A stretch of 32,269 nucleotides of DNA from Clostridia bacterium (GCA_910575245.1 CAJTEN010000044.1:1-32269), one strand, 5' to 3'; shown: positions 1 to 8,018, counted from the first letter of the stretch. The notes: a model not told the origin generated them from the letters alone. A program made the numbers and translations.

Positions 1-346
1 GCTTTTTCTTCCGCTGGCGGGTATGCTCCCGGACAACGGTTCCCGGAATTTCTTCCACATCGGCTACGGGGATCTCCATTCCCTCATCCGTATCAAAAAG
101 GGAGAGCTGGTTTGGACCGATGCCCGGGCGTTTTTCGGAAGATGCGCCAAAGGGCTTCCTGCGCAGATAAGAAACCTCCTCCGTAAGCTTTGCAATGGCC
201 GCATCCTTTTCCTGGATGGTTCCCGTCAGGGCGGCAATGGTTGTATTCAGTTGGGCAGTCATATCCTTCAGCTCTGCAAACTGGATGTCTTTTGCGTCCC
301 GCGGCACTGGCTTTTCCCCCGAAACCTGATGGTTTAATGATACCAC
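1..346 (-). CDS. tnpC: IS66 transposase TnpC, N-terminal part
   Basis: This is the N-terminal portion of the DDE transposase of an IS66 element; the catalytic core lies beyond the window edge. The reading frame shows a coiled-coil-like stretch (MTAQLNTTIAALTGTIQEKD), then EEVSYLRRKPFGASSEKR and NQLSLFDTDEGME, which are hallmarks of the TnpC leucine-zipper and zinc-finger-preceding region. The frame is open upstream to about 346, where a GTG is possible. The first ATG in frame is at 262, preceded by a GAAGGAT-like ribosome site. The start is therefore uncertain. It lies about 55 bp downstream of tnpB, the usual IS66 arrangement. The C-terminal end is truncated by the window. Confidence 0.8.
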   Translation of the reverse strand, partial: MVSLNHQVSGEKPVPRDAKDIQFAELKDMTAQLNTTIAALTGTIQEKDAAIAKLTEEVSYLRRKPFGASSEKRPGIGPNQLSLFDTDEGMEIPVADVEEIPGTVVREHTRQRKKK

Positions 347-401
347 AAAATATAGAAAATATCCAGTAAAACCAATGGTTTCCGGAATCCTGCGGCAGGT
401 A

Positions 402-758
402 TTATACATCCATTTTCAATGCCTTGGGCTGTTCAACCTCCAAACCTGGCATGAGCCAGCCGAACTGCTTCCAGGTGACCGGCTTTACCTCATCCCGGTT
501 GCGTGGCCACCGGAAACGGCCCTGTATGCTGCAATCCAGACGTTTGTACAGCAGGCACATGCCGTCCGGTTCTTTGATAAGAATTTTTATGCGGCCACAC
601 CGTTTTCCACAGAAAAGGTAGACGGGCATGGAATCCGGCTCTGTATGGAGCATGTTTTGGACCGTTGCGCACAAACCATCTATTGGGCGGCGCATATCCG
701 TGTAGCCTGAAACCAGATATAAATTTGTTTTAACGGAGATATCACCAATCATAGCCAT
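402..758 (-). CDS. tnpB: IS66 family accessory protein TnpB
   Basis: A 118-aa protein of the IS66 Orf2/TnpB family, needed for transposition of IS66 elements although its biochemical role is not established. The family pattern is obvious: YLVSGYTDMRRPIDGLCATV near the start, then VYLFCGKRCGRIKILIKEPD, CLLYKRL, and FRWPRN near residue 84. Length is normal for the family. The start overlaps the 3' end of tnpA by 10 bp (749-758), which suggests translational coupling, and tnpC follows. No disruption is visible. Confidence 0.9.
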   Translation of the reverse strand: MAMIGDISVKTNLYLVSGYTDMRRPIDGLCATVQNMLHTEPDSMPVYLFCGKRCGRIKILIKEPDGMCLLYKRLDCSIQGRFRWPRNRDEVKPVTWKQFGWLMPGLEVEQPKALKMDV

Positions 759-1159
759 CCTCCGGTCATGGGCAGGGTCTTTTCATACAAGGTTGCGTCA
801 ACCGTTCCTGTAAATCGGAATAAAATCCCGTTTGCCTCTATTTCAACCATAGGAACCCCGGCCGTTGGCAGTGAGACAGGATTATCTTTAGCATCAGACG
901 GATCCTGCTGTTCCTCTGGAAGGATCCCAACCTTGACAACCTCATTGACACAAATGCCGTTGTCCGCATGATGTCTGCCGGGATCTGGAATCGTATGGCA
1001 GGTTTCTTTTCGGAGACGCCTCACCCAAGCATAAAAGGTGTTGATATTAATTCCGTTTTCCCTGCACCAGTCACAATCAGCCAGGCCGCTCTGACGGCAT
1101 TCCATGACCAGACGGTATTGTTCTTCGGAAGTTTTTCTGACAGCACGCATAATGGTCAT
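749..1159 (-). CDS. tnpA: IS66 family accessory protein TnpA (HTH)
   Basis: A 136-aa IS66 Orf1/TnpA protein, a helix-turn-helix DNA-binding component of the transposition machinery. The N-terminal part resembles IS3/IS66 HTH domains: TSEEQYRLVMECRQSG, then DWCRENGININTFYAWVRRL (about residues 30-49). The C-terminal half ends with the family's VEIEANGILFRFTGTVDATL segment. An SD-like GGAGATGACC lies just upstream of the start. It is the first gene of the tnpABC operon; about 120 bp of untranslated sequence separates it from the element end at 1282. Confidence 0.85.
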   Translation of the reverse strand: MTIMRAVRKTSEEQYRLVMECRQSGLADCDWCRENGININTFYAWVRRLRKETCHTIPDPGRHHADNGICVNEVVKVGILPEEQQDPSDAKDNPVSLPTAGVPMVEIEANGILFRFTGTVDATLYEKTLPMTGGWL

Positions 1160-1282
1160 CTCCTTTACACTGAATCATTTGCAAGCATGCAAGTAGTTTG
1201 CATGGTAAAATGCTTGCATCTTTGTAACCATTATCGCATAACGACAAGCTGTTTGAAATCCACCCCTAAATTAAGCGCTTAC

Positions 1283-1366
1283 GAAAAAGAACGAACGGAC
1301 TTGAAAAACATTATGAAAAAATCCGGCATCTACAAGGATTCGCCTTTAGGAAGCCGGAAGCGCTGA
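1283..1366 (+). pseudogene. C-terminal remnant of an unidentified gene cut by IS66
   Basis: Directly after the IS66 end, an open frame continues for 27 codons and ends with MKKSGIYKDSPLGSRKR and a TGA at 1364-1366, followed within 6 bp by a hairpin. The position immediately abutting the IS end and the hairpin after the stop suggest the tail of a plus-strand gene interrupted by the insertion. I do not recognise the protein, and the frame could be fortuitous. Confidence 0.25.
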
Positions 1367-1371
1367 CAAGG

Positions 1372-1410
1372 AAATGCCACTGTCTGGATTTTGTCCATGC
1401 AGCGGCATTT
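1372..1410 (+). terminator. Hairpin, possible terminator
   Basis: AAATGCC (1372-1378) pairs with GGCATTT (1404-1410), with an inner TGGA/TCCA stem. A short TTTT overlaps the end and is followed by G residues, so it is at best a weak intrinsic terminator for rightward transcription. Confidence 0.35.
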
Positions 1411-1459
1411 TGGGGGTGCTTATGTAGTTTTCAGATGGCAGATTGAATTGATAGTGCTG

Positions 1460-1657
1460 TCAAAGCAGTTCTAAAGTTCTTTTATACAGTGGGTCTAAAT
1501 TACAGCCACAGCTTCCACATTCTTTGTCTGCCTGTTTGATTGCTGATACTAAGGCGTCTTTATCAGCTTTTCCGTCTAACCATTGTTGGGCAGGAACAGA
1601 TATTAAATCCCAGCCAGATGCAGCGTATTTCTCCATAATCGTTTTTAATTCTTCCAT
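1460..1657 (-). CDS. Small CGSCGC-motif hypothetical protein
   Basis: A 65-aa acidic protein with a good SD (AAAGGA, about 8 nt before the ATG). It contains WDLISVPAQQWLDGK near the middle and a cysteine cluster ECGSCGCNLDPLYKR near the C-terminus, which could bind a metal. No signal peptide or membrane segment is visible. I do not recognise a named function. It lies downstream of the VOC gene on the same strand with a gap of about 60 bp and may be co-transcribed with it. Confidence 0.65.
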   Translation of the reverse strand: MEELKTIMEKYAASGWDLISVPAQQWLDGKADKDALVSAIKQADKECGSCGCNLDPLYKRTLELL

Positions 1658-1716
1658 GATGCTGTTCCTTTCAAATTAACCAATGTCTGTTTTTCAGTTC
1701 CACAAATGATTATTTG

Positions 1717-2064
1717 TTATGAAGATGTAGTCATTTCAATGTGATTACCCTCTGAGTCAACAAACTCAACAACCCAATTTTTACCTATTTTAGTCAACGG
1801 ATAACATATTTCTTTGCCTTTGATTTTTGCATTAAGTATATCAAGGTTCTCCACACCGATACTTGGTAAACAGTTACTTCCAAAAGTGTGTTTCTCGTTG
1901 ACAATCTTATATGCGAATAGACCAAATCGAAAACCATTTAAAGCAAATACACTATATATATTATCACGTTCCGTAACCGACTGTTCAAATAAATCTTCAT
2001 AGAATTTTATTGCCCTATCCATATCTTCTACACAGATATAAAGTGAACTAATATTGCAATTCAT
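1717..2064 (-). CDS. VOC (glyoxalase/bleomycin-resistance) fold protein
   Basis: A 115-aa single-domain protein of the vicinal oxygen chelate family. Visible features are the N-terminal beta-alpha motif SSLYICVEDMDRAIKFYEDL, the FALNGFRFGLFAY strand, and a C-terminal FVDSEGNHIEMT with the family's metal-ligand Glu. The start at 2064 was chosen because GGAGGAACAGAA lies directly before this ATG; a longer frame begins at 2193 but has no ribosome site and would overlap the next gene. Substrate cannot be deduced; relatives include resistance proteins and isomerases. The upstream Dabb gene is probably in the same transcript. Confidence 0.75.
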   Translation of the reverse strand: MNCNISSLYICVEDMDRAIKFYEDLFEQSVTERDNIYSVFALNGFRFGLFAYKIVNEKHTFGSNCLPSIGVENLDILNAKIKGKEICYPLTKIGKNWVVEFVDSEGNHIEMTTSS

Positions 2065-2101
2065 TTTCTGTTCCTCCATAAAATTTCGATTTTTAGCAAA
2101 A

Positions 2102-2392
2102 TCAAATTTCAAAATCAATACAGGCTCTTTCAACTCTAATGGAATATACAAATTCTCCAAATTCCATGTGTAGTCGTGATTTTTGGTATTCATCTAATGT
2201 TTCTACTGTATCGAAGTCAAAAATTAGAGCAACATCATAATTAGAAACTGGTGTTCTTTCCGCATTTCTAACTATATTAAATTGTTTTATTATCTCTAAT
2301 CCTCTTAACTTTTCAGCTCTTTCAAAAAATTCAATAATATTCTTTTCCCTATTATCCTCTTTTAATGTAAACATACATATATGCCTTATCAT
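2102..2392 (-). CDS. Dabb-family (stress-responsive alpha/beta-barrel) protein
   Basis: A 96-aa protein beginning MIRHICMFTLKED, the typical start of Dabb ferredoxin-like dimeric barrel proteins (family members often start MI+HIVxFKLK). The DVALIFDFDTVETLDEYQ stretch and a conserved HxEF-like segment (HMEFGEFV) fit the fold. The ATG at 2392 lies 10 nt from GGAGG; a GTG at 2401 also exists but is too close to the SD. It starts a short minus-strand cluster with the VOC gene (37-bp gap). The biochemical role is unknown. Confidence 0.7.
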   Translation of the reverse strand: MIRHICMFTLKEDNREKNIIEFFERAEKLRGLEIIKQFNIVRNAERTPVSNYDVALIFDFDTVETLDEYQKSRLHMEFGEFVYSIRVERACIDFEI

Positions 2393-2542
2393 TGTATTCA
2401 CTCCTCCTAATCCCCATTTTTCGCTGGCTCTATTATATTACACTGTCTTTCCAGATGGAATAAGTTTTCACAAAAATTCTCCGTAAAATATCAATATCTG
2501 TCGATTATCCCGTTCGGGTATCTGCTTATTCCCACTTCTTAA

Positions 2543-2788
2543 TTATTCTTTCTGTTGTTTTCTCTTTTCTGTAACGGAAGGCTCGTCACTGGCTAATTCA
2601 ATCACATCCAGTATGCCGCAGTCCAGTGTTTCACAAATACGAACTAATGTATCCATGCTGATATTTTTCCCTTCCTTACCCATGTTGGCAATCATGTTTG
2701 TAGTCAGACCGGCGGCAAGCCTTAAATCCTCTTTCCTCATGTCACGCTCCACCAGTGTATGCCAGAGCGGTTTGTAGCTGATGTGCAT
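2543..2788 (-). CDS. Small Cro/C1-type HTH regulator
   Basis: An 81-aa XRE-type DNA-binding protein. It starts MHISYKPLWHTLVERDMRK; the helix-turn-helix is DLRLAAGLTTNMIANMGKEG, followed by SMDTLVRICETLDCGILDVI, the standard fifth helix of YozG-like regulators. The ATG at 2788 is preceded by AGGGAAACAAAT; a GTG at 2812 gives 8 extra residues. This gene type commonly follows a sigma-factor-like gene in Tn916-like elements, and such a fragment lies just upstream (2863-3039). Confidence 0.8.
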   Translation of the reverse strand: MHISYKPLWHTLVERDMRKEDLRLAAGLTTNMIANMGKEGKNISMDTLVRICETLDCGILDVIELASDEPSVTEKRKQQKE

Positions 2789-2862
2789 ATTTGTTTCCCT
2801 GCCTTTCTCCACTGTCGGGAATATTTTTAAATAAGCCTTAAAGCCTGGCTTTTATTATAACA

Positions 2863-3039
2863 TCATTCTTGTAATTTCACAAATATTTCTTGACTTAGCC
2901 GTTTCCGTCTGGACTGTGCTTTTCCTTTCTGATTTTTTACATTTAATTCGCCATTATATGCTTCATGGCACAGGACAATCTTGCAGAACGTATGGAAAGC
3001 ATATTCGATATGTTCCATGAACTGTTCAGAATATCTCAT
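2863..3039 (-). CDS. Sigma-70-like N-terminal fragment, 58 aa
   Basis: An open frame of 58 codons with a strong SD (GGGGGTGAGAGAAA-ATG). It starts MRYSEQFMEHIEYAFHTFCK, which resembles the N-terminus of the sigma-factor-like proteins of conjugative transposons; those are normally about 140-150 aa. Here the similarity fades after about residue 30, the chain continues as a basic tail (KGKAQSRRKRLSQE) and stops. I read it as a truncated relative, perhaps a decayed gene. It precedes the HTH gene at 2543-2788 in the same orientation. Confidence 0.5.
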   Translation of the reverse strand: MRYSEQFMEHIEYAFHTFCKIVLCHEAYNGELNVKNQKGKAQSRRKRLSQEIFVKLQE

Positions 3040-3141
3040 TTTCTCTCACCCCCTTTCTTCCCAGTAGGGGGCTATTACAACAAATGCCCATACAGCATAA
3101 AGCGGCATAAGCATTTGAGTAATACGAGTTATCAAGACATA

Positions 3142-3249
3142 CTAAATGATTTGACAGTTCATATTCATGGGTAGTATATCCCCTAAACGAACACTGCGTT
3201 TTTTTGACAGAAAATAGTTTGTCTGATTTTGCGGATATAAAAATAACAC
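3142..3249 (-). CDS. Micropeptide A, 35 aa, C-terminal NMNC motif
   Basis: A GTG-initiated peptide starting MLFLYPQNQTNYFLSKKR and ending PMNMNCQII. It resembles a second micropeptide at 12306-12416: both carry a QN...SKK segment and end P-x-NMNC-x-II. The SD AGGAGG sits in the loop of a CGGTA/TACCG hairpin directly before the GTG, the same layout as the second copy. It lies downstream of the KTR gene terminator. Function unknown; a regulatory leader or stand-alone microprotein is possible. Confidence 0.5.
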   Translation of the reverse strand: MLFLYPQNQTNYFLSKKRSVRLGDILPMNMNCQII

Positions 3250-3251
3250 GA

Positions 3252-3269
3252 CGGTACCTCCTGATACCG
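3252..3269 (-). promoter_or_regulatory. SD-in-loop hairpin of micropeptide A
   Basis: CGGTA (3252-3256) pairs with TACCG (3265-3269) and exposes AGGAGG (minus strand) in the loop, 7 nt before the GTG start at 3249. The matching hairpin at 12283-12305 supports it as a genuine signal. Confidence 0.5.
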
Positions 3270-3339
3270 CCGCATTATTAGTCATAGTTTCTAAAAGTCC
3301 TCCGCTGTCCGTTTTGAAGAAACGGCGGCTTATGAGTGT

Positions 3340-3393
3340 TACCAAAAAGAAAGAGCCGATAACCGCATTTTTAATCTACGTGTTATCGGCTCT
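3340..3393 (-). terminator. Intrinsic terminator of the ABC-KTR operon
   Basis: AGAGCCGATAAC (3352-3363) and GTTATCGGCTCT (3382-3393) form a perfect 12-bp stem. On the minus strand it is followed by TTCTTTTT. The KTR stop codon lies inside the stem. Confidence 0.85.
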
Positions 3394-3568
3394 GCGTCTG
3401 TGCGTCTGGCTCTTTGATAACTGATATATTCATTTGTTGTACGTTAATAATGGTTTCGTGCTTGCATTTCGGGCAATATAGGGGAAAGTTTTTCAGTTCG
3501 GTATCACTCCGCATTTTTAACCTTGTTTTGCTTTGGCATATGGGGCATATTATCCATTCGGTATTCAT
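3383..3568 (-). CDS. Cysteine-rich KTR domain protein (zinc ribbon)
   Basis: A 61-aa protein with two CxxC knuckles, CPIC at residues 8-11 and CPKC at 32-35, and the SKTRLKMR stretch that gives the KTR family its name. Such proteins are common next to transporters and resistance genes on clostridial conjugative transposons. The four cysteines predict a structural zinc site; the function is unknown. Its ATG begins one base after the stop of the upstream ABC gene, so it is probably translationally coupled. A strong terminator overlaps its stop codon, making it the last gene of the operon. Confidence 0.85.
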   Translation of the reverse strand: MNTEWIICPICQSKTRLKMRSDTELKNFPLYCPKCKHETIINVQQMNISVIKEPDAQTQSR

Positions 3569-3569
3569 G

Positions 3570-5300
3570 TTAAATACCCCAATCCCTGCTAATCATTTGC
3601 AGTTTTACCATATGCGGGTAAATCCTGCCTGTGTTCATCAGTTTTTCCGGCGTTCCCTGTTCCGCAACAGAACCGTCTGAAAGCACAACCACTTTATCCG
3701 CGCCGCTTACGGTACGCATACGGTGGGCGATAACAAGTACGGTCTTATCCTTTATCAGCCTTGATAAAGCAGCCTGTATCAATGTTTCGTTTTCCACATC
3801 AAGGCTTGCCGTTGCTTCATCAAGTAAGATGATAGGGGAATTTTTGAGGAAAGCGCGGGCGATTGAAATTCTCTGCCTTTCCCCGCCGGATAGTTCGCAG
3901 CCATTTTCACCAATCATACTGTTATAACCGTCCGGGAGCTTTGTCGCAAATTCTTCACAATTTGCCAGTCTTGCCGCTGCAATCACTTCTTCGTCGGTCG
4001 CGTCCTTTCTGCCTATTCTGATATTCTCCATAATTGTGTTGTTAAACAGCGTCACATCTTGAAATACGATAGAGTACAGCGACAGCAAGGTTTCCGGCTC
4101 TATTTTCGATATATCCATACCGCCGACAGTGATTTTCCCCTTGCTTATATCCCAGAACCGCGCGGCAAGACGTGATACCGTAGTTTTACCGCCGCCGGAC
4201 GGTCCGACTAAGGCGGTAACTTCTCCCTGTTTTGCCGTAAAGGACACGTCTTTCAATACGGTTTCCCCGCTATTATAAGCAAATCCCACATGGTCGAACA
4301 CAATATCGTAACCTTTATTTGTTACTCTGTCTGTTCCTGTCTGAATAGGCTGGTCAAGAATTTCATTCATGCGGTTTATGTTCGTTTTGGTGGAGATTAC
4401 CGCAGCAAGATTTTGCAATGCACCCTCAAGCGGGGCATATAGCCTTGAAGCCACAAGCAAAAACATAAAGAACAGCGGAATATCAATTTCCCCACGAATA
4501 AGCAGCGCAGAACCTACAAGCGCAACCGTAGCAATCCCAAACTTTAATATCAACGTTGAAGAAACAACAAAAAGTGCTGTCCCAAGTTCTGTTATAATGT
4601 GCCGCTTTTCCACATAGTCAATTTTTTTGTCAAGCCCTCTTAAATAGTTTTCTTCCGCATTGTTCGCCTTTAAGTCCTGCAAACTTTCGATACACTCCTG
4701 TACGCCGCTTTCAAGCGCGACATTTGCCGCTACGGATTTGCGGTTAAAATATTCCTGTATGCGGGCTGAAAAGAATGTGATTGTAAATGCAATCGGCAAA
4801 ACCCAAACCGCCGCAAGAGCCATTCGCCAGTCGTAGGCAAAAAGGCAAACTGCAATCAATGTTGTGGAAATAAGGGAGCCTGCCAGTGCGGGTACATAAT
4901 GTGAAAATGCCTGTTCAAGAGTAGCACAATCGCCCATAATCGAATTTGTCAAATCAGCAAGGTCTTTCTTGCCAAAAAAGGACAATGGGATTTTACGGAG
5001 CTGTTCTGCTAAGGATATACGCCTTACACCGCTTTCCACATAAGTCGCTAAGTAAGTGGCGTTATACTGAAACCATGTCACAATAAAAATAAAGCATAAG
5101 CAAACCAGAGCACCAACCGCGTAGAAGAGGGCGCGGCTTCCATTTATGCCCCCGTTCATGGTATCAATGACAAAGTAATAGAGCAGCCCGACGGGAAGCA
5201 TAAAGGATATATCCTGTGCGACACAAGCAATACAGCCCTTTATCAAATCGACAGCCCCCTGTCTTGATAATGCAAAACGTCTTTGCAATGTCTTAATCAT
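3570..5300 (-). CDS. ABC exporter half-transporter B
   Basis: A 576-aa type IV ABC exporter half-transporter: N-terminal six-helix membrane domain (about residues 20-300) fused to a nucleotide-binding domain. Walker A GPSGGGKTT is at 366-374, the Q-loop in IVFQDVTLF near 414, signature LSGGE at 470-474, Walker B ILLDEA at 491-496 and the switch histidine at 526. All catalytic residues are present. Its ATG overlaps the stop of the preceding exporter gene by 4 bp, so the two half-transporters probably form a heterodimer. Homology to a YbtP/YbtQ- or multidrug-type pair is likely, but the substrate cannot be inferred. Confidence 0.92.
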   Translation of the reverse strand: MIKTLQRRFALSRQGAVDLIKGCIACVAQDISFMLPVGLLYYFVIDTMNGGINGSRALFYAVGALVCLCFIFIVTWFQYNATYLATYVESGVRRISLAEQLRKIPLSFFGKKDLADLTNSIMGDCATLEQAFSHYVPALAGSLISTTLIAVCLFAYDWRMALAAVWVLPIAFTITFFSARIQEYFNRKSVAANVALESGVQECIESLQDLKANNAEENYLRGLDKKIDYVEKRHIITELGTALFVVSSTLILKFGIATVALVGSALLIRGEIDIPLFFMFLLVASRLYAPLEGALQNLAAVISTKTNINRMNEILDQPIQTGTDRVTNKGYDIVFDHVGFAYNSGETVLKDVSFTAKQGEVTALVGPSGGGKTTVSRLAARFWDISKGKITVGGMDISKIEPETLLSLYSIVFQDVTLFNNTIMENIRIGRKDATDEEVIAAARLANCEEFATKLPDGYNSMIGENGCELSGGERQRISIARAFLKNSPIILLDEATASLDVENETLIQAALSRLIKDKTVLVIAHRMRTVSGADKVVVLSDGSVAEQGTPEKLMNTGRIYPHMVKLQMISRDWGI

Positions 5301-7135
5301 GCGTTTACCTCCAATCCCTTACTTTCATTCAAAATCTTCCATTCTGCCGCTTCGGAATAATTCTTCCACATTTTTGTAAATATGCCATTTCGCTCTATCA
5401 GTCCGCTATGTGTGCCGCTTTCGACAATTTCACCGTCTTGCAGTACATAAATACAATCCGCGTCTGTGATTGACGACAGCCTGTGTGCAATCATAATGAC
5501 GGTCTTTCCAGGTGAATCTGCTGATTCACCTTTTGAAAGAGCAGATAAAGCCTGCTGTACGCGCACCTCATTGTCGGGGTCGGCAAACGCGGTTGCTTCA
5601 TCAAGAATTAGGATAGGTGCATTTTTCAAAATTGCGCGGGCAATCGCTATTCTTTGCTGTTCACCGCCGGACAGGTACACGCCTTTTGTTCCGACAACCG
5701 TATCTATGCCGTTCGGTAATTTTTCAATAATATCCAAACACTGTGCAGCTTCCAGTGCATGGGCGATTTCTTCGCGTGTAGCGTTAGGTTTTGCCATACG
5801 CACATTTTCCAATATGGACGCTTTAATAAGGCGGCTGTTCTGAAATACAAAAGATACCTTATTCATCAATGTTTCTTTCGGAATGTCGCGTATGTCGGTA
5901 TTGCCTATCAGTACGCGCCCTTTTTGCGGGTCAAAAAACCTTGTGACGATATTTGCAAGCGTTGTCTTACCGCCGCCGGACGCTCCTACCAATGCGACTG
6001 TCTGCCCCGGCTTTATGGAAAGAGATACATCATTGAGCGCGTTTTTCTTAGAGATGGGATTCGCAGAATCACTTCTCTTGTCATAAGCGTAACTAACGTG
6101 TTCCAATGTAATTCCATTATTTTTAGGAATATTATTCACGCTGCTTTCAGATAATGGTTTTTCGTTCAGCACTTCATCAATCCTGTTGATTGCGTCGCCT
6201 ACAATCATTGCGTCCTCGCTCATAAACATAATTTTTGTAAGCGTCGTACCAATGACGGGAGTAATCACAATATAGAAGATAAGGTTTAACAGAAGTTCAT
6301 TTGTTACGCCGCCCCTTGTAAAGAGAATACCCCCGGCAATCAGAAACGCGAATACGCCGTTAATTGCTGTTGTATAGAACATCATAGGCAGACGCAGCCC
6401 CTTTGTATATGCAATTACCCATGTTTCGTAATTGTCTATCGCGTCTTTGAAGCGTTTGAAAGAAAAAATTGTCTGCCCGAAAGTCTTTACTACGGGTACG
6501 CCCCGTACATATTCAACAGCTTCGTTTGACATATCAGCAAGCGCATTTTGATATTGTTCCATTCGCTTTTCCATGTCTTTTCCTGTCATTTTCATCATAA
6601 TCAGAAAACCAAGCAAGGCGGGAACAAGGCTTAAAAGCCCTAACCGCCAGTCAAAGGCAAGCAACAGGAAAAGCAGCCCTATGGGTGTGGCAATCGCCCC
6701 CGCTTTGTCGGGAAGCCTGTGTGCAAGATATGTTTCCGTAGCGGTACTGGAAGTATTTACTATTCTCCGCAGCTTTCCGCTTCCATACTTTTCCGTTACC
6801 CCAAGCGGCAAGGCTGTAATATGGCGCATAAGCTCTTTTCGGATATTTGCGGCAACCCGGAACGCGCTCATGTGCGAACACATCAAGGCGGCTATATAGA
6901 CAACAATAGAGATAACCGCAAACAATACCGCAGACCAGCCGTAGCCTGTGACATTCCCCGCTTCCACGAAGTCCGGGGAAGCTTCCAGTATGTCGTGAAT
7001 GATACGCCATATATACCAAAAAGGCACAAGAGCTAACAGCGCACTCATTACGGACAGTACCCAAGATAGATAGGTTAAAATCTTATGCCCTCCGGCATAG
7101 CCCATCAGTCTTGATAGATTAGACTGTTTTTTCAT
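5297..7135 (-). CDS. ABC exporter half-transporter A
   Basis: A 612-aa membrane-domain/ATPase fusion. Membrane helices span about residues 20-300. Walker A GASGGGKTT is at 384-392, signature LSGGEQQ at 488-494, Walker B LILDEA near 509-514 and the switch histidine at 551. A short insert (GESADSPGK) precedes the H-loop strand. It is the first gene of the exporter operon; GGAGG lies 8 nt before the ATG. Upstream, a minus-strand promoter candidate with two inverted repeats (7224-7282) separates it from a TetR gene on the same strand, suggesting TetR control. The likely role is efflux of a toxic compound or siderophore-like molecule, as a heterodimer with the next gene. Confidence 0.92.
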   Translation of the reverse strand: MKKQSNLSRLMGYAGGHKILTYLSWVLSVMSALLALVPFWYIWRIIHDILEASPDFVEAGNVTGYGWSAVLFAVISIVVYIAALMCSHMSAFRVAANIRKELMRHITALPLGVTEKYGSGKLRRIVNTSSTATETYLAHRLPDKAGAIATPIGLLFLLLAFDWRLGLLSLVPALLGFLIMMKMTGKDMEKRMEQYQNALADMSNEAVEYVRGVPVVKTFGQTIFSFKRFKDAIDNYETWVIAYTKGLRLPMMFYTTAINGVFAFLIAGGILFTRGGVTNELLLNLIFYIVITPVIGTTLTKIMFMSEDAMIVGDAINRIDEVLNEKPLSESSVNNIPKNNGITLEHVSYAYDKRSDSANPISKKNALNDVSLSIKPGQTVALVGASGGGKTTLANIVTRFFDPQKGRVLIGNTDIRDIPKETLMNKVSFVFQNSRLIKASILENVRMAKPNATREEIAHALEAAQCLDIIEKLPNGIDTVVGTKGVYLSGGEQQRIAIARAILKNAPILILDEATAFADPDNEVRVQQALSALSKGESADSPGKTVIMIAHRLSSITDADCIYVLQDGEIVESGTHSGLIERNGIFTKMWKNYSEAAEWKILNESKGLEVNA

Positions 7136-7223
7136 TGAAAAAAACCTCCTTGAAAATTTTTTATGATATGAGGACTAAATAACTGCCCTCGAATATCCTT
7201 ATTTGATTAGTGGTGTCTTTATG

Positions 7224-7282
7224 AAGTTAGCTAAAACTAACCTATGTGTCAAATATAATGGAAAGTGTAAACTTTCCATTAT
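7224..7282 (-). promoter_or_regulatory. Promoter and operator candidates for the ABC operon
   Basis: On the minus strand TTGACA (7252-7247), 17 nt, then TAACTT (7229-7224) form a promoter candidate with a weak -10. An inverted repeat GTTAG-N6-CTAAC (7226-7241) overlaps the -10, and a perfect 12-bp inverted repeat (ATAATGGAAAGT / ACTTTCCATTAT, 7255-7282) lies just upstream of the -35. Either could bind the adjacent TetR; the latter could instead be the tetR terminator. Confidence 0.45.
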
Positions 7283-7327
7283 CAAATCTTATTGGACATT
7301 TATTTGTAATCGAGCCTGCTCGATTTA

Positions 7328-7945
7328 TTATTGCCCCATAATTTTCATCCACCCGGCGGTATAGAAAGCTCTCATTTCTTTCAAATAGTGCTTTGCTTCT
7401 TCAAGCGGCATTTCATGTATAATCAGCTCAAAAAATGTGTTGAACATTCCCGTAATCAAAATATGCTCTAACCGTTCATCAATGGGCGGCGCTGGTCTGC
7501 CTAACTTTTCAAGAACTGCTAAATAATCATGTGTTCCTTTTGTTTCTATTTCCACCATTTCATCAATCAGCTTTGAAAAACGTGTTCCCTCCGAACAGCA
7601 AAGTATGAGCTTAAATTCATTCAAGTGTTCATAGGCGCACAAGAGCATTTCATACATATACACGCCGGAAGTAGAAGTAAGATTGTCGGGCTGTTCCTCT
7701 GGCGGTATTTCTGCAAATTCTTTCTGTGCCTTGCAAAAGAGTTCCAATAAGAAATTGTAGTGTTCGCCTACCAGTGCTTCAAATAAATCCTCCTTGCTGT
7801 TATAGTAGCCATAAAACGCGCCTGTCGTTACCCCCGCCGTTTTGACAATATTCCGCAGGGAAGCAGACTTATAGCCTTTTTCAAGAAATTCCTGCATGGC
7901 GGCTGAATGGATTAAATGTAGTGTTGTCTGCTCTGCTTCGCTCAT
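7328..7945 (-). CDS. TetR/AcrR-family regulator of the ABC exporter
   Basis: A 205-aa TetR-type repressor. The N-terminal HTH domain is classical: LEKGYKSASLRNIVKTAGVT then GAFYGYYNSKEDLFEALV (about residues 19-60). The C-terminal ligand domain ends with IHEMPLEEAKHYLKEMRAFY. GGGAGGTGAGAAA precedes the ATG. The gene is upstream of and codirectional with the exporter genes. A perfect 19-bp palindrome lies between its predicted promoter and start, implying autoregulation. The sensed ligand is unknown. Confidence 0.88.
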   Translation of the reverse strand: MSEAEQTTLHLIHSAAMQEFLEKGYKSASLRNIVKTAGVTTGAFYGYYNSKEDLFEALVGEHYNFLLELFCKAQKEFAEIPPEEQPDNLTSTSGVYMYEMLLCAYEHLNEFKLILCCSEGTRFSKLIDEMVEIETKGTHDYLAVLEKLGRPAPPIDERLEHILITGMFNTFFELIIHEMPLEEAKHYLKEMRAFYTAGWMKIMGQ

Positions 7946-7960
7946 TTTCTCACCTCCCTG

Positions 7961-7979
7961 TATATAACGGCGTTATATA
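7961..7979. promoter_or_regulatory. Palindromic operator before tetR
   Basis: TATATAACGGCGTTATATA is a perfect palindrome around one central base, located just downstream of the predicted tetR transcription start. A degenerate second half-site (TTATATGA) follows. Size and position are typical for TetR autoregulation. Confidence 0.6.
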
Positions 7980-7989
7980 TCGCTGTTAT

Positions 7990-8018
7990 ATGATACTGCA
8001 AATCTGAGAATTTGTCAA
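7990..8018 (-). promoter_or_regulatory. Sigma-A promoter of tetR
   Basis: Minus strand TTGACA (8018-8013), 17-nt spacer, TATCAT (7995-7990). It places the start just before the palindrome at 7961-7979. Confidence 0.65.

Larger units (their letters stand above)
1..1282 (-). mobile_element. IS66-family insertion sequence, partial (tnpA-tnpB-tnpC end)
   Basis: The three consecutive minus-strand genes have the order and sizes of IS66 tnpA, tnpB and tnpC. The element ends at position 1282 with a terminal sequence that reads GTAAGCGCTTAATTTAGG on the minus strand; IS66-family elements characteristically begin GTAAGCG. The other end lies outside the window. IS66 elements usually make 8-bp target duplications, so GAAAAAGA at 1283-1290 is the candidate duplicate, but the second copy cannot be seen here. 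Confidence 0.85.

Noticed and set aside
402..758. Plus-strand frames over the IS66 and ABC genes
   Set aside because: They are antisense shadows of clear minus-strand genes and lack ribosome sites and family motifs.
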